DNA of 64,000 bases from Gordonia pseudamarae (GTDB lineage Bacteria > Actinomycetota > Actinomycetes > Mycobacteriales > Mycobacteriaceae). The stretch is taken from positions 4,092,001 to 4,156,000 of the forward strand of contig NZ_CP045809.1 in NCBI RefSeq assembly GCF_025273675.1, given 5' to 3'. The position numbers and the translations under genes were made by a program. The notes under the pieces are model-generated. The model did not search any database. It was given only the letters and a program-made list of their open reading frames with translations, and was not told the DNA's origin. Shown here piece by piece: positions 45,790 through 54,190 of the stretch; position 1 is the stretch's first letter; each line of letters starts with the position of its first letter.

Positions 45790-48066
45790 TCAACGACCCG
45801 GGGACGGCACCAATTCCGCACGTCGAGTGATGATGCCGCGCACACGGAATGCGACGAAGATATCGCCGCTGTCGGCCATGGTACGACCGAGACTCGCGAT
45901 GAGTGCGTCGGTGTCGGCGAGGAACTGTCGACGCTCGTCGGCCGTAGGTTGCCGGGCGCCACCGAATGAGTGCCAGGTGACTGCCCTGTCGGCGTCGGCG
46001 ACACCCGCGGCCACCGCAGTGGCGGCGGTTTCCCGCGCCCGAACCATCGGGTCATCGATGGGGCGAACCCGGATCGCCGCCCCGATGGTGGCAACCACGG
46101 CGGCCGGAACGGCCAGCGCCGAATACATCAGCAACGTGCCCTTGGCCGTCTCGATGATGCCGTGGATACCCTCGGTCGTCACGGCGAGTACAAGCCCACT
46201 GAAGAGCGCGATCACCCCGCTGACGCCATAGAGGATCGCCGATCGCGACCACCCCGGACTTGTCAGCGCGGCGGAGTACGCCGTTCGCGCGCCGGACATA
46301 CCGAGGCCGACGCCGAACACCAACGCGGCCAACAACAGTGTCAGGAACCACCACGACTCGCCGCCGCCGCGACCCACACCGGACACCACCACAATCGCAA
46401 GGGCGCCGAGAGAGCCACCGATGAGATACGGGTCGGTGAGGATACTGCGCCGCGGCCCGCCGGGGCGACGCCACGGTAGGTCGACCGTCGTTAGATAGCC
46501 GGGAAACCATTCTCCGGCACCAGCGGCCCACCCCGGTATCGTCCGGTCGGTGATGACGAGCGTCGCCGCGTCGACATCGTCGCGGAGCCATACCGACAGT
46601 TCCCCGGCTTCGGTCAACCGGTGCCCCGGCGCTGGCGCCATCATGGTGGTTGCCGCCGATGCCAGCTCGGTCGCCGGCACCGAACTGCCCCATACAGTGC
46701 GGGTATAGGTCACCGAGTTTGACAACCGGACCCGGCTCTCGGTGATCGGAACCAGCTCCGTGCGATCACCGATTCCCGGCCGATCCACCCCATCGGAGAA
46801 GCCGCGGTGACCGGCTCGACCATGGCCGTCCGACTCATAGGTGTGCCCGGGCTCGTCGTTGGTCCCGGCCTCGTTGCTTCGTTCATGGCTTCGGCCGGGT
46901 TCATAGAACTGGTCGGGTTCATGGAACTGGTCGGGTTCATGGAACTGGTCGGCGGCGGTGCGGTGATCAGGGCGCGATCGGTCCTCCGCTCCGCCACCTT
47001 GGGAAGTCCCCCCGACCGGTGCCGATGCGAGCAACGCACCCCGTGCCACCAGTGTTTTCGGATCACCCAAGGCTTGTATCTCGGCGATGGTCGCGAGTTG
47101 CCCGTGCACCGCCGGGATACGACTGGAGCCACCCGACAGCAGGATCGCCACCGGCCTGGCGGACGGTCCGGCCGCGTCCAGCGCCTGACGTGTCAGCCAG
47201 GCCGCTCGCTCGACCAGATCACATACCTGATCATCGAATTCATGTCTGGTGATTTGCAGCGGCGTACCGCCCATCGGCAACCCGACAACCGCCCGACTCG
47301 ACTCCGACAGCGTTTCCTTGGCATCTCGTACCCGATCGGCCAGGGTCAGCACGATGGCCGGATTGTCCTGCCACGCCGGGTCTTCACCACGTGCTGTGAG
47401 GCTCCGTGCAGTCCAAGCGAACAGTCGCCCGTCGAAGTCGTCTCCGCCCAGACCGGCGTCGCCGGCCGCCGAAACCACCCGAAACCCCGAATTGTCGTGG
47501 TCGACGACCGCGACATCACAAGTGCCGCCGCCGAAATCGAAGACACACAATCGTCGGTCCCACAACAGGCCCTCTCGGGACGAGTAGTACCAGGCGGCGG
47601 CCTCGGGTTCGGACACCAGGCGAAGCGTGGCCGTGGGCACACCCACCGATGCGGCCGCCGACCGCAGCACACCCAGCCGGTCGCCGCCCCACCCCTCGGG
47701 ATGGGTGATGACCACTTCGTCGAAACCGCCGATCACACCGGCGTGCCGTCGCACGACCCGCAGGACCTCCCCGAGGACCGCGGCAATCACCTCAACCACC
47801 GGAATCTGGCGTCCACCCAACAGCATTCGTTGTTCACCGATGTGCCGTTTCGGCGTCCGCTCGAATGCCGGCGGATCGATCAACGCGTTGTTGATGGCCG
47901 CCTTGCCCACCAGCAGGTTCTGTCCGTCGGCGTATACCGCCGACGGCATCGTGTCGCCGTCCCCCAGCCTTACTGTCGTCGGCACGTTGTCGCCCAACTG
48001 GATTGCCGCAGCACAATTGCAGGTACCGAAATCAATGGCAACCCGCGTGCGTACCCCACTTGTCAT
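45790..48066 (-). CDS. Hsp70-like ATPase with multi-TM C-terminal half (Hsp70-C)
   Basis: A 758-aa protein. Residues 1-350 are an Hsp70-type ATPase with a variant phosphate-1 loop VAIDFGTCNCAAAIQ, phosphate-2 CVFDFGGGTCDVAVVD and adenosine loop ILLSGGSSRIPAVHGQL. A charged linker follows with three PDQFHE repeats from 18-bp DNA units, then a ~100-residue soluble part and five or so TM helices (about 545-670). The tail is soluble. The substrate-binding domain of true Hsp70 is absent. The sequence is clearly more distant from the other three Hsp70s here. No shared-type promoter is evident upstream. Confidence 0.83.
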   Translation of the reverse strand: MTSGVRTRVAIDFGTCNCAAAIQLGDNVPTTVRLGDGDTMPSAVYADGQNLLVGKAAINNALIDPPAFERTPKRHIGEQRMLLGGRQIPVVEVIAAVLGEVLRVVRRHAGVIGGFDEVVITHPEGWGGDRLGVLRSAAASVGVPTATLRLVSEPEAAAWYYSSREGLLWDRRLCVFDFGGGTCDVAVVDHDNSGFRVVSAAGDAGLGGDDFDGRLFAWTARSLTARGEDPAWQDNPAIVLTLADRVRDAKETLSESSRAVVGLPMGGTPLQITRHEFDDQVCDLVERAAWLTRQALDAAGPSARPVAILLSGGSSRIPAVHGQLATIAEIQALGDPKTLVARGALLASAPVGGTSQGGGAEDRSRPDHRTAADQFHEPDQFHEPDQFYEPGRSHERSNEAGTNDEPGHTYESDGHGRAGHRGFSDGVDRPGIGDRTELVPITESRVRLSNSVTYTRTVWGSSVPATELASAATTMMAPAPGHRLTEAGELSVWLRDDVDAATLVITDRTIPGWAAGAGEWFPGYLTTVDLPWRRPGGPRRSILTDPYLIGGSLGALAIVVVSGVGRGGGESWWFLTLLLAALVFGVGLGMSGARTAYSAALTSPGWSRSAILYGVSGVIALFSGLVLAVTTEGIHGIIETAKGTLLMYSALAVPAAVVATIGAAIRVRPIDDPMVRARETAATAVAAGVADADRAVTWHSFGGARQPTADERRQFLADTDALIASLGRTMADSGDIFVAFRVRGIITRRAELVPSPGR
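46897..46950. repeat. 18-bp tandem repeat in Hsp70-C linker
   Basis: Three units of GGGTTCATGGAACTGGTC, one with a single change, encoding PDQFHE on the minus strand. Confidence 0.8.
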
Positions 48067-48185
48067 CGATAGCCGATCTCCTAGTGATGCCGTAACCCTA
48101 ACCGAATCTGACGCATACGTCCGCGACCAGGGCGCGTCTCCCCGTTCCCTTTGCCGCCCTCGGCGGAAGAATTGGGCGACACGCC

Positions 48186-48545
48186 CTAGGGTGTATTTCC
48201 CCAGCGGCTGTTCTGCGCGTGGGCGATGGCGTCGCGGATCTTGTCGGCGCCGCCGAATATGCCACCCCAGCCGAAGTATCGGCCGTCGTTGAAGTATAGT
48301 TCGTGTTCCAGACCCATCGGGTCCCGATAGACGACACGTACCCAGCTGTTGACGATATCACTACCGGCAGCACCGAATCCGCCGATCCCGAACTGTCCGA
48401 CAGGGACCTCACGGGTCAGCTTCGGGGATACATAACGGAATCCGGCAGAACTCAGGGTCAGCGTGCCGGTGTGACGGTCCTTGATCCGTCCGACCTTGGG
48501 CGGCGCTTCAAGTGCCCATACCTTGTTGAATACTGTTTCATTCAT
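48186..48545 (-). CDS. Small beta-rich hypothetical protein
   Basis: A 119-aa protein. The pattern GTLTLSSAGFRYVSPK, WVRVVYRDPMGLEHELYFND and a C-terminal helix ADKIRDAIAHAQ resembles a bacterial PH-like fold; this is only a structural impression. No TM helix. GAGGAG precedes the ATG. It lies 118 nt after the four-TM protein at 48664 on the same strand, with no promoter of its own seen, so it is probably cotranscribed from the ECF-type promoter at 49140. Confidence 0.72.
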   Translation of the reverse strand: MNETVFNKVWALEAPPKVGRIKDRHTGTLTLSSAGFRYVSPKLTREVPVGQFGIGGFGAAGSDIVNSWVRVVYRDPMGLEHELYFNDGRYFGWGGIFGGADKIRDAIAHAQNSRWGNTP

Positions 48546-48663
48546 GTCGGTCTCCTCATGTGTCGCGTGCCCCGGTCGGTGCCGGCCGGGTTGATGCCGA
48601 CGCCGAACGCGGCAGCGAGGATTTTGTGCTCGGCTCTGACTGTAGACAGTCTTCGGTCGATGA

Positions 48664-49101
48664 TTACCGGGCGAAGTACGCCTTGCTGTTGCCGTTTACG
48701 ATATTGCTGAAGATCAGGCCCGGAATCACAATCCCCAGAATCCCCAGGCCGGGCTGCCCGTCATTGAGGACCAGGACGATCAGGCTGATGGCGTTGACTC
48801 CCATGATGACCAGGGACACCGCGAGCAGCGGTGTGCCCGACTCTCCTCGAAAGGCGACGAATGCGGCCCAGGCCAACGCCGTCGCGAGCACCAGGTTAAT
48901 CAGCGCCAACGCTATACCCAGGCCACCACCGACCAGGGCGGTCATTCCGATGGCCACCAGCACCATGAGTGCCGAGTAGACAAGACCGATCACGGCCGCC
49001 GCGGTCACCGATCCGGGCCGTGCCCTCGGTTGGTCGGCGCCGGGCCGGACGTACGGCGGAAACGCACCGCTGCCTTGGGGAGGATTGGCGGGATAGGACA
49101 T
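48664..49101 (-). CDS. Small four-TM membrane protein
   Basis: A 145-aa protein with a proline-rich cytoplasmic head (SYPANPPQGSGAFPPYV) and four hydrophobic helices between residues 30 and 130, ending in NSKAYFAR. The layout resembles DUF4064/DUF4190-like small membrane proteins; family not certain. AAGGAG precedes the ATG, and a shared-type promoter lies about 40 nt upstream. Confidence 0.75.
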   Translation of the reverse strand: MSYPANPPQGSGAFPPYVRPGADQPRARPGSVTAAAVIGLVYSALMVLVAIGMTALVGGGLGIALALINLVLATALAWAAFVAFRGESGTPLLAVSLVIMGVNAISLIVLVLNDGQPGLGILGIVIPGLIFSNIVNGNSKAYFAR

Positions 49102-49139
49102 GCTCACTCCTTCATGTTCGTTGTGTCGGAAGCTATGAA

Positions 49140-49170
49140 CTATCCGAGTGGTCGAGGGGCGAAAGGTTCC
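49140..49170 (-). promoter_or_regulatory. ECF-type promoter of membrane-protein gene 49101
   Basis: Minus strand GGAACCTTTCG, with a less regular -10, GGATAG, at 22-23 nt. Confidence 0.6.
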
Positions 49171-49233
49171 ACCGGGGGCAGACCAATATTCGGGGCCGCG
49201 AACGGCGTCGACCAACCGTGCTTTCGGCGCGGC

Positions 49234-49265
49234 GGGAACCAACAGCGGTTACCGCACCTCATAGC
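49234..49265 (+). promoter_or_regulatory. Possible ECF-type promoter of Hsp70-B
   Basis: GGGAACCAACAG, then CCTCATAGC; spacing 22 nt fits but the TT after GGAAC is missing. It is divergent from the promoter at 49140. Confidence 0.5.
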
Positions 49266-49318
49266 CAACAGACGAACGGCGGGCGTCCGCCGACCAAGAC
49301 ACGACCACCCGAGGAACC

Positions 49319-50950
49319 ATGGCAAACACTCGCCTGAGCATCGATTTCGGCACCACCAACACCGCGGCCGCATTCGCCGACGTCGCCGGCATGACCCACG
49401 AGATTCGTCTATCACCCAGGTCGGCGCTGATGCCGTCGGCGGTATTCGCCGACCGCGGTCAGCTGGTCGTCGGCACGGCTGCGCTCAACCTGGCGGCCAC
49501 CGATCCCACCGCGTTCGAGGCCAACCCGAAACGACGACTTCAGGAGCATGAAGTGTACCTGGGCGGACAACGCTTTGCCGGTACGGCACTGGCCGCATCC
49601 GTATTTCGCCACGTCCTGAGCGAAGCATCCCGGGTTGCCGGCACCACCTTCGACGAGGTTGTTCTCACCCACCCGGACAGTTGGGCCGGTCATCGCCAGG
49701 AGCAACTGCGCATCGCCGCCACCCAAGCGGGTATCGCAGGGAGGGATATCACCCTGGTGACCGAAGCACGAGCCGCGGCCACCTACTATTCGCTACAGGA
49801 CCACCTGCCGCCGGACTCGCGCATATGCGTGTACGACTTCGGCGCGGGAACTTGCGACGTCGCGGTACTCGACAGAGCCGCTGACGGCACCTATTCGGTT
49901 GCCGCCTGCCGCGGCCTGGACAACCTGGGCGGCACCGATCTGGACGGCCACATCTTTTCCTGGACGGTCCGTCAGCTACAAGCCACCGCACCGCATCTGG
50001 CAGCTCAGCTGGACAATCCCCATCTACGACTCACCTTGGTCGATAACGTGCGCAACGCGAAAGAAACACTGTCGATGGCGACGCGGGCGCACATCGCCGT
50101 TCCCGGTGGCACGTCCATCCAACTCACTCGCGGCGAATTCGACACCCTGATCCAGGCTGATATCGGGCGCTCGGTCGACCTCACCCGTCAGTTGATCGCC
50201 GACGCCCACACGATCAGTGAACAACCGGTGAGCCGCATCTACCTGGTCGGCGGATCAAGCCATATTCCGCTGGTGCACGACGAACTCGCCGCCCTGGGAG
50301 AGATCGCCACCCTCGGCGATCCGAAGACCGTCGTCGTCCGCGGCGCCCTCGGCCACAGCACCACCACGAGCCGACGGCCCGAACCCGCTCCGCCGGGTGC
50401 CCGGATCACCATTCCGGCGGCCGTGGCGGGGCGAGTCACCTTGACGCTCACCGCACAACCCGGCAGCCACGTGAGAATCGGCCAACCAATCGCATCCTGC
50501 TACGACGGCACAACGCTAGGAATGCCCGCAGCCACCCTGGACTCGCCGGTCGAGGGTAGCGTGCGAGCGCTCCACTGGCGCCCGGAGTCCGGGGTGAACG
50601 CCGGTGACGCGCTGATCTCGGTCGCACCCGCATTCGTCGCCGACCACCAGTTGCCCGCCCTCCCGACCGCGGACGCGATCATCACCACCGTCAACGCCGT
50701 CGGCACACCGACCACCGACAGCAAGTCGGCGATCTGGTCGTTGGCGTGCAGTTTCGTAGGAATCTTCCTCTGCGGGCTCGGACTCCCTTTCGCGATCGCC
50801 GCACTGTGGCTGGGCATTCGTGCACGCAAAGAAATAGCAACTTCCGGAGGCACCATCGGCGGCAACACACCGGCCATCACCGGAATATCACTGGGCGCGC
50901 TCGGAATCGTTGTGAACGCGTTCATGCTGGTCGTCATTTTCACCGCCTGA
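49319..50950 (+). CDS. Hsp70-like ATPase with HlyD/lipoyl-like barrel and DUF4190 (Hsp70-B)
   Basis: A 543-aa protein. Residues 1-345 are the Hsp70-type ATPase (SIDFGTTNTAAAFAD, CVYDFGAGTCDVAVLD, IYLVGGSSHIPLVHDEL), close to Hsp70-A and -D. Residues about 364-434 look like a biotinyl/lipoyl or HlyD-type barrel (ITIPAAVAGRVTLTLTAQPG, then DSPVEGSVRALHWRPESGV) without an acceptor lysine motif. The C-terminal 75 residues hold two TM helices flanking WLGIRARKEI and match DUF4190. The canonical substrate-binding domain is absent. Start at ATG 49319; function unknown. Confidence 0.85.
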   Translation: MANTRLSIDFGTTNTAAAFADVAGMTHEIRLSPRSALMPSAVFADRGQLVVGTAALNLAATDPTAFEANPKRRLQEHEVYLGGQRFAGTALAASVFRHVLSEASRVAGTTFDEVVLTHPDSWAGHRQEQLRIAATQAGIAGRDITLVTEARAAATYYSLQDHLPPDSRICVYDFGAGTCDVAVLDRAADGTYSVAACRGLDNLGGTDLDGHIFSWTVRQLQATAPHLAAQLDNPHLRLTLVDNVRNAKETLSMATRAHIAVPGGTSIQLTRGEFDTLIQADIGRSVDLTRQLIADAHTISEQPVSRIYLVGGSSHIPLVHDELAALGEIATLGDPKTVVVRGALGHSTTTSRRPEPAPPGARITIPAAVAGRVTLTLTAQPGSHVRIGQPIASCYDGTTLGMPAATLDSPVEGSVRALHWRPESGVNAGDALISVAPAFVADHQLPALPTADAIITTVNAVGTPTTDSKSAIWSLACSFVGIFLCGLGLPFAIAALWLGIRARKEIATSGGTIGGNTPAITGISLGALGIVVNAFMLVVIFTA

Positions 50951-50965
50951 CACCCACGGGCCCCG

Positions 50966-51075
50966 CAACCCAGGTAGTGGACGACGGTCCCGGGGTCTAT
51001 CACCGGGTGCGGACCACTGACCTCGACAAGCTGGTCACGCTGATCCCTAAGGCGCCCGCCACCCTTCGCATCGGC
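50966..51075 (+). pseudogene. Fragment of a gene like that at 43204
   Basis: The plus strand encodes VVDDGPGVYHRVRTTDLDKL followed by VTLIPKAPA, matching the middle of the protein at 43204 (VLRPDDVDKLVTLICKAPA). Nothing else of the gene is left. Confidence 0.5.
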
Positions 51076-51096
51076 GATAGGAATCGACCAGCACAG

Positions 51097-51132
51097 TCAG
51101 GTCCCGAAGTCGATTGCCACCCGAATCGTCAT
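51097..51132 (-). pseudogene. Start of a lost Hsp70-like gene
   Basis: MTIRVAIDFGT and a stop codon on the minus strand. It equals the N-terminus of Hsp70-C (TRVAIDFGTCN) cut after the phosphate-1 loop. Only 11 codons remain. Confidence 0.5.
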
Positions 51133-51192
51133 ATCTCGATCAGTCTTCCTGTTCTGTCCACCCACAGTCCGCCGGCGATCGTACGGGTCCGC

Positions 51193-51240
51193 ACGTCCAC
51201 CATGACCCGGCCGGTGTACCGGCCGGGTCATGGTGGACGT
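51193..51240. terminator. 23-bp perfect stem after the repeat gene
   Basis: Positions 51193-51215 pair without mismatch with 51218-51240 around a GT centre. It starts 3 nt past the stop codon at 51244. No T tract; a very stable bidirectional terminator or mRNA end protector. Confidence 0.65.
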
Positions 51241-51243
51241 GGC

Positions 51244-51633
51244 TCAGACGAGGTCGGCGCCGTCGATCGGGTCGTCGGTCACGGTGGAATCCAGCTCGGC
51301 GTCCTGTACCCAGGTGTCGGCCTCGCCGTCGTCGTCGGTGTCGATCGCCACATCCTCCCCCACCGCGACCGTCTCGAACTTGCCGTCCTCGTCGGCGTCG
51401 ACACCGACCGTCTCCAGCTCACCGTCACCATCGGCGTCGACGGCGACACCGTCGATCACACCGTTCTCGTCCAGGTCGACCGCGACGGTGTCGATGACGC
51501 CGTCAGCGTTGGTGTCGGCGGCCAGGGCGTCGACGACGCCGTTACCGTCGGTGTCGACGTAGGCCGCGTCGATGACGCCGTCGCCGTCCAGGTCGACGGG
51601 CTCGGCTTGGTTGGTGGTTGTTGCATCCGACAT
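51244..51633 (-). CDS. DxDxDG calcium-type repeat protein (paralogue 2)
   Basis: A 129-aa acidic protein. After MSDATTTNQAEP come about eight repeats such as DLDGDGVIDAAYVDTDGNG and DADEDGKFETVAV, each with the DxDxDG calcium-loop spacing. No signal peptide, TM helix or cysteine. AAGGA lies upstream of the ATG, and a shared-type promoter is 40 nt upstream. A 48-bp perfect inverted repeat follows the stop codon at once. Related remnants are at 42880 and 63697. Confidence 0.82.
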   Translation of the reverse strand: MSDATTTNQAEPVDLDGDGVIDAAYVDTDGNGVVDALAADTNADGVIDTVAVDLDENGVIDGVAVDADGDGELETVGVDADEDGKFETVAVGEDVAIDTDDDGEADTWVQDAELDSTVTDDPIDGADLV

Positions 51634-51672
51634 CGGGGTGTCCTTATCTATCTGTGTGGTTGCTGTCGATCA

Positions 51673-51704
51673 GGTATGAGGCCCGATGATGGGAGAAGGT
51701 TCCC
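51673..51704 (-). promoter_or_regulatory. ECF-type promoter of repeat gene 51633
   Basis: Minus strand GGGAACCTTCTC, then CCTCATACC; 22 nt from GGAAC to TACC. Confidence 0.75.
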
Positions 51705-51781
51705 ACGGCGGCGGAAACGTTGTCGACGAGGGGCGTAACGCTGGCCCGCACCGCAGATGCGGGTATCCGGATGCACGATGG

Positions 51782-51787
51782 CATACT
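51782..51787 (+). promoter_or_regulatory. Candidate -10 box of the NYN gene
   Basis: CATACT, 6 nt before the ATG at 51794; a leaderless start independent of the shared ECF-type promoter. Confidence 0.4.
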
Positions 51788-51793
51788 GCGCAC

Positions 51794-52870
51794 ATGCGGT
51801 CCACCAATTGTGTCTACGTCGATGTCGGCTACCTCATCGCCTCCGCTGCCACGCGGGCCACCGGCACCTCGTTGCGCAGCGGCATCAACGTCGACGAAGC
51901 CGCCCTCATCTCCGCGCTGATCAGCACCGCCGCCGACCTGTCGGGCCGGCCGACGCTGCGCGTGCACTGGTACGACTCGGCGAAAGACGGTGTACCCGAT
52001 GCCCGACAGGAACGGATCGGTGAACTGCCCAAGGTGAAGTTGCGGCTCGGCCGGTTCGGGGTCGGTGGCGAGCAGAAGGGCGTGGACCTGCGCATCGGGC
52101 TCGACCTGGTCACCCACGCCCGCAACAACGCCTCCGACGTCTTCTTCCTCGTGTCCGGCGACGACGACCTCACCGAGGCCGTCGAGGAAGCACAGGTGCA
52201 CGGCGTGCAAGTGGTGGTCCTGGCCGTCCCCAACGCCGCCGGAAAGCCGCACGGCATCAGCCGGCACCTGCTGCGCGCCGTCGACGACATGCGCGTCATC
52301 GACGGTGCGGCCGTCGACGCCGCGGTGATCAAGATCGACCGGAAGGTACCCGAGAGCACCGAACCTCAGCCCGCCGCCAGGCCGTCGGAGGGTGCCCGCC
52401 CCGGACCGAAACCCGGGCCACGCCCGGCTGCCCCGTACCCCGCCGCACCGAAGCCCACCCCCACCGAGCCGCGCAAGGCATCCCCGGCGACCATCGCCGC
52501 GTCCGCCCAGATCCCGATAGTCAAACCCGGACCGGTCGCCAAACCGGAACCGACCAGCACCCTGGCCTACAGCTCCAATACCGGGGAGATCAGCAAATTT
52601 CTGATGCCTGGCTACGACACGGACATCGACGTCGACAACGACGACACCATCGAAGCAGTCGCCGAACGAGTCCTGTCCTCCTTCCTCGACACCGCTTCTG
52701 TCGAGGACGTCCGCTCGCTCGCCACGTCGCGGCCGTCGATCCCGCAGGATCTCGACCGGGCGATGCTGATGGACGCCTCCGACGCCCTCGCTGTCGGCGA
52801 CATCCCCGAACCGGTCCGACACCGGCTGCGCGAGATGTTCTGGCAGAAGTTCAACGCACGCCGACCGTGA
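51794..52870 (+). CDS. NYN-domain (PIN-like) protein
   Basis: A 358-aa protein. The N-terminal ~180 residues form an NYN/LabA-like PIN fold with acidic residues in VYVDVGYLI, KGVDLRIGLDLVTHA and FFLVSGDDDLTEAVE, the usual nuclease site. A Pro/Ala-rich linker (about 190-270) leads to a small C-terminal helical domain (AERVLSSFLDTASVEDVRSL onward). It may act on RNA in the cytosol; activity not shown. It is convergent with nothing nearby and precedes the repeat gene at 52979. Confidence 0.85.
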   Translation: MRSTNCVYVDVGYLIASAATRATGTSLRSGINVDEAALISALISTAADLSGRPTLRVHWYDSAKDGVPDARQERIGELPKVKLRLGRFGVGGEQKGVDLRIGLDLVTHARNNASDVFFLVSGDDDLTEAVEEAQVHGVQVVVLAVPNAAGKPHGISRHLLRAVDDMRVIDGAAVDAAVIKIDRKVPESTEPQPAARPSEGARPGPKPGPRPAAPYPAAPKPTPTEPRKASPATIAASAQIPIVKPGPVAKPEPTSTLAYSSNTGEISKFLMPGYDTDIDVDNDDTIEAVAERVLSSFLDTASVEDVRSLATSRPSIPQDLDRAMLMDASDALAVGDIPEPVRHRLREMFWQKFNARRP

Positions 52871-52908
52871 GCCGCCCACGGGATGAATTCAGGCAATTCG
52901 CCGATCGT

Positions 52909-52940
52909 GGGAACTTTGACGCCCCACGCACCCTCCTACC
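52909..52940 (+). promoter_or_regulatory. ECF-type promoter of repeat gene 52979
   Basis: GGGAACTTTGAC, then CCTCCTACC; 22 nt from GGAAC to TACC and about 38 nt to the start codon. Confidence 0.8.
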
Positions 52941-52978
52941 TGTCGACACCATTCACCGACAGCCACCGGGGAGTTCCC

Positions 52979-53455
52979 ATGACGCAGGCATACGACGCCA
53001 ACGGCGACGGCATCTACGACTCGTACGCGACCGACACCAACGGTGACGGATACGCCGAAACCATCCACCTCGACCAGAATCAGGACGGCTACATCGACGG
53101 CGCCGGGGTGGACGCGAACGCCGACGGCTATATGGAGACGGTCGGCGGCGACTTCAATCAGGACGGCCGATACGAGACCGTCGTCACCAATGGCGTCACC
53201 TACGTCGATACCGATGGCGACGGCCTCGCCGACACCCAGCAGACCACCTACAGCAACGGCGACTACACGATGACCGGCGACACCTTCGCGCCGAGCGGCG
53301 TCGTCGGCGGCACGCCCTCCTACGACGGAGTCGGCGGATTGGTCGTCGATATGGCCGGGCAGTCGGGTACCGCGGCGTGGAGTGACGGCGACTACGACGG
53401 CGACGGCATCTACGACTCCCAGGACAGCTATCCGAGCAACCCCGAATACTACTGA
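52979..53455 (+). CDS. DxDxDG calcium-type repeat protein (paralogue 3)
   Basis: A 158-aa acidic protein, MTQAYDANGDGIYDSYATD and further repeats, then TNGVTYVDTDGDGLADTQQ, a Gly/Ser/Thr stretch, and a final DGDYDGDGIYDSQDSYPSN motif. It is the closest relative of the protein at 45061, sharing start, middle and end. Rich in tyrosine. No signal peptide or membrane segment. GGGGAG stands 6 nt before the ATG; promoter 40 nt upstream and hairpin 10 nt downstream frame it as a single-gene unit. Confidence 0.82.
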   Translation: MTQAYDANGDGIYDSYATDTNGDGYAETIHLDQNQDGYIDGAGVDANADGYMETVGGDFNQDGRYETVVTNGVTYVDTDGDGLADTQQTTYSNGDYTMTGDTFAPSGVVGGTPSYDGVGGLVVDMAGQSGTAAWSDGDYDGDGIYDSQDSYPSNPEYY

Positions 53456-53464
53456 GCCATACCT

Positions 53465-53496
53465 CAAGCCCCGGATGCAGCCGCAGTCGGGGCTTG
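53465..53496 (+). terminator. Hairpin after repeat gene 52979
   Basis: CAAGCCCCG (53465-53473) and CGGGGCTTG (53488-53496), 9-bp stem, 9 nt past the stop. Confidence 0.6.
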
Positions 53497-53629
53497 ACGC
53501 TGCGAGGCTCACCCCTGAACGAACCTCGGCACCGTCGGGAGCATGGACGCAGATCACATAGTGTCGAGTCGTAGAACATCAAATCCGGTACGGCCGACAT
53601 CCACCGCGACTGACAGGAGCATTATCACA

Positions 53630-53950
53630 ATGAGCACGCCTGACGGACTGCCGCAGTGGTGGAGCCAGATCGATGACACCGATCTCTCGCCACCCGATGC
53701 GACCTGGCAGGGCGCTCTGGATGCCGCGTTCGATGACGGCCGCGACGTGGACTACGACCTGTACGATACACCGGCAGAGATCACCGGGGAGGCCGTCGAT
53801 GACCAGGACGACCACCTCGCCGGCGACGAGTTCGACGCTGCCGTCGATACCGAACCGGACAGCCATTCGTTCGATTCCGAGTTCTGCGACGACGACACCG
53901 TCATCGAATTAGTGGATTTCAGCGACGACGGAGGCCAGGGGCATTGTTAG
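53630..53950 (+). CDS. Small acidic hypothetical protein
   Basis: A 106-aa protein, net strongly negative: STPDGLPQWWSQIDDTDLSP, ALDAAFDDGRDVDYDLYD and further Asp/Glu clusters, ending GGQGHC with two cysteines in the last 25 residues. No TM helix, signal peptide or DxDxDG spacing. AGGAG lies 11 nt before the ATG. It stands just upstream of the sigma factor unit. Function unknown; a binding partner of a basic protein is one possibility. Confidence 0.65.
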   Translation: MSTPDGLPQWWSQIDDTDLSPPDATWQGALDAAFDDGRDVDYDLYDTPAEITGEAVDDQDDHLAGDEFDAAVDTEPDSHSFDSEFCDDDTVIELVDFSDDGGQGHC

Positions 53951-54109
53951 CACCCCTGTTGATTCGCGGATAATTTCACGAATGCGCAAGTAGATGAACG
54001 GCACTCCCGTGTGGTGCGCGGGCGGTGAACTCGTTTCCGCCGATAAAGACGAATGTTGCAACCGTCTAACTTTTCCGGTCGGGTAGTGCCTGAAACAGCA
54101 ACGCCGATA

Positions 54110-54115
54110 TATGCT
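54110..54115 (+). promoter_or_regulatory. Candidate -10 box of the sigma factor operon
   Basis: TATGCT, 6 nt before the ATG of the leader ORF at 54122; suggests a leaderless mRNA. It does not match the shared ECF-type promoter. Confidence 0.4.
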
Positions 54116-54121
54116 CATCTG

Positions 54122-54190
54122 ATGCTCAAGGTCACATTCGCCCACCGCGTCCGGACCCGGAGTCGCGACCGGCTGGTTCGGTACCCGTGA
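54122..54190 (+). CDS. 22-codon upstream leader ORF of the sigma factor gene
   Basis: ATG at 54122, basic peptide beginning MLKVTFAHRVRTRSRD, stop at 54188-54190. Its TGA overlaps the GTG start of the sigma factor (GTGA). A -10-like TATGCT ends 6 nt before it. No ribosome site is seen for the sigma gene itself, so coupling through this leader would explain its translation. Confidence 0.4.
   Translation: MLKVTFAHRVRTRSRDRLVRYP

Noticed and set aside
48140..48180. Shared ECF-type promoter before Hsp70-C
   Set aside because: A GGAAC is present on the minus strand, but no TT follows and there is no TACC-like core at 22 nt.
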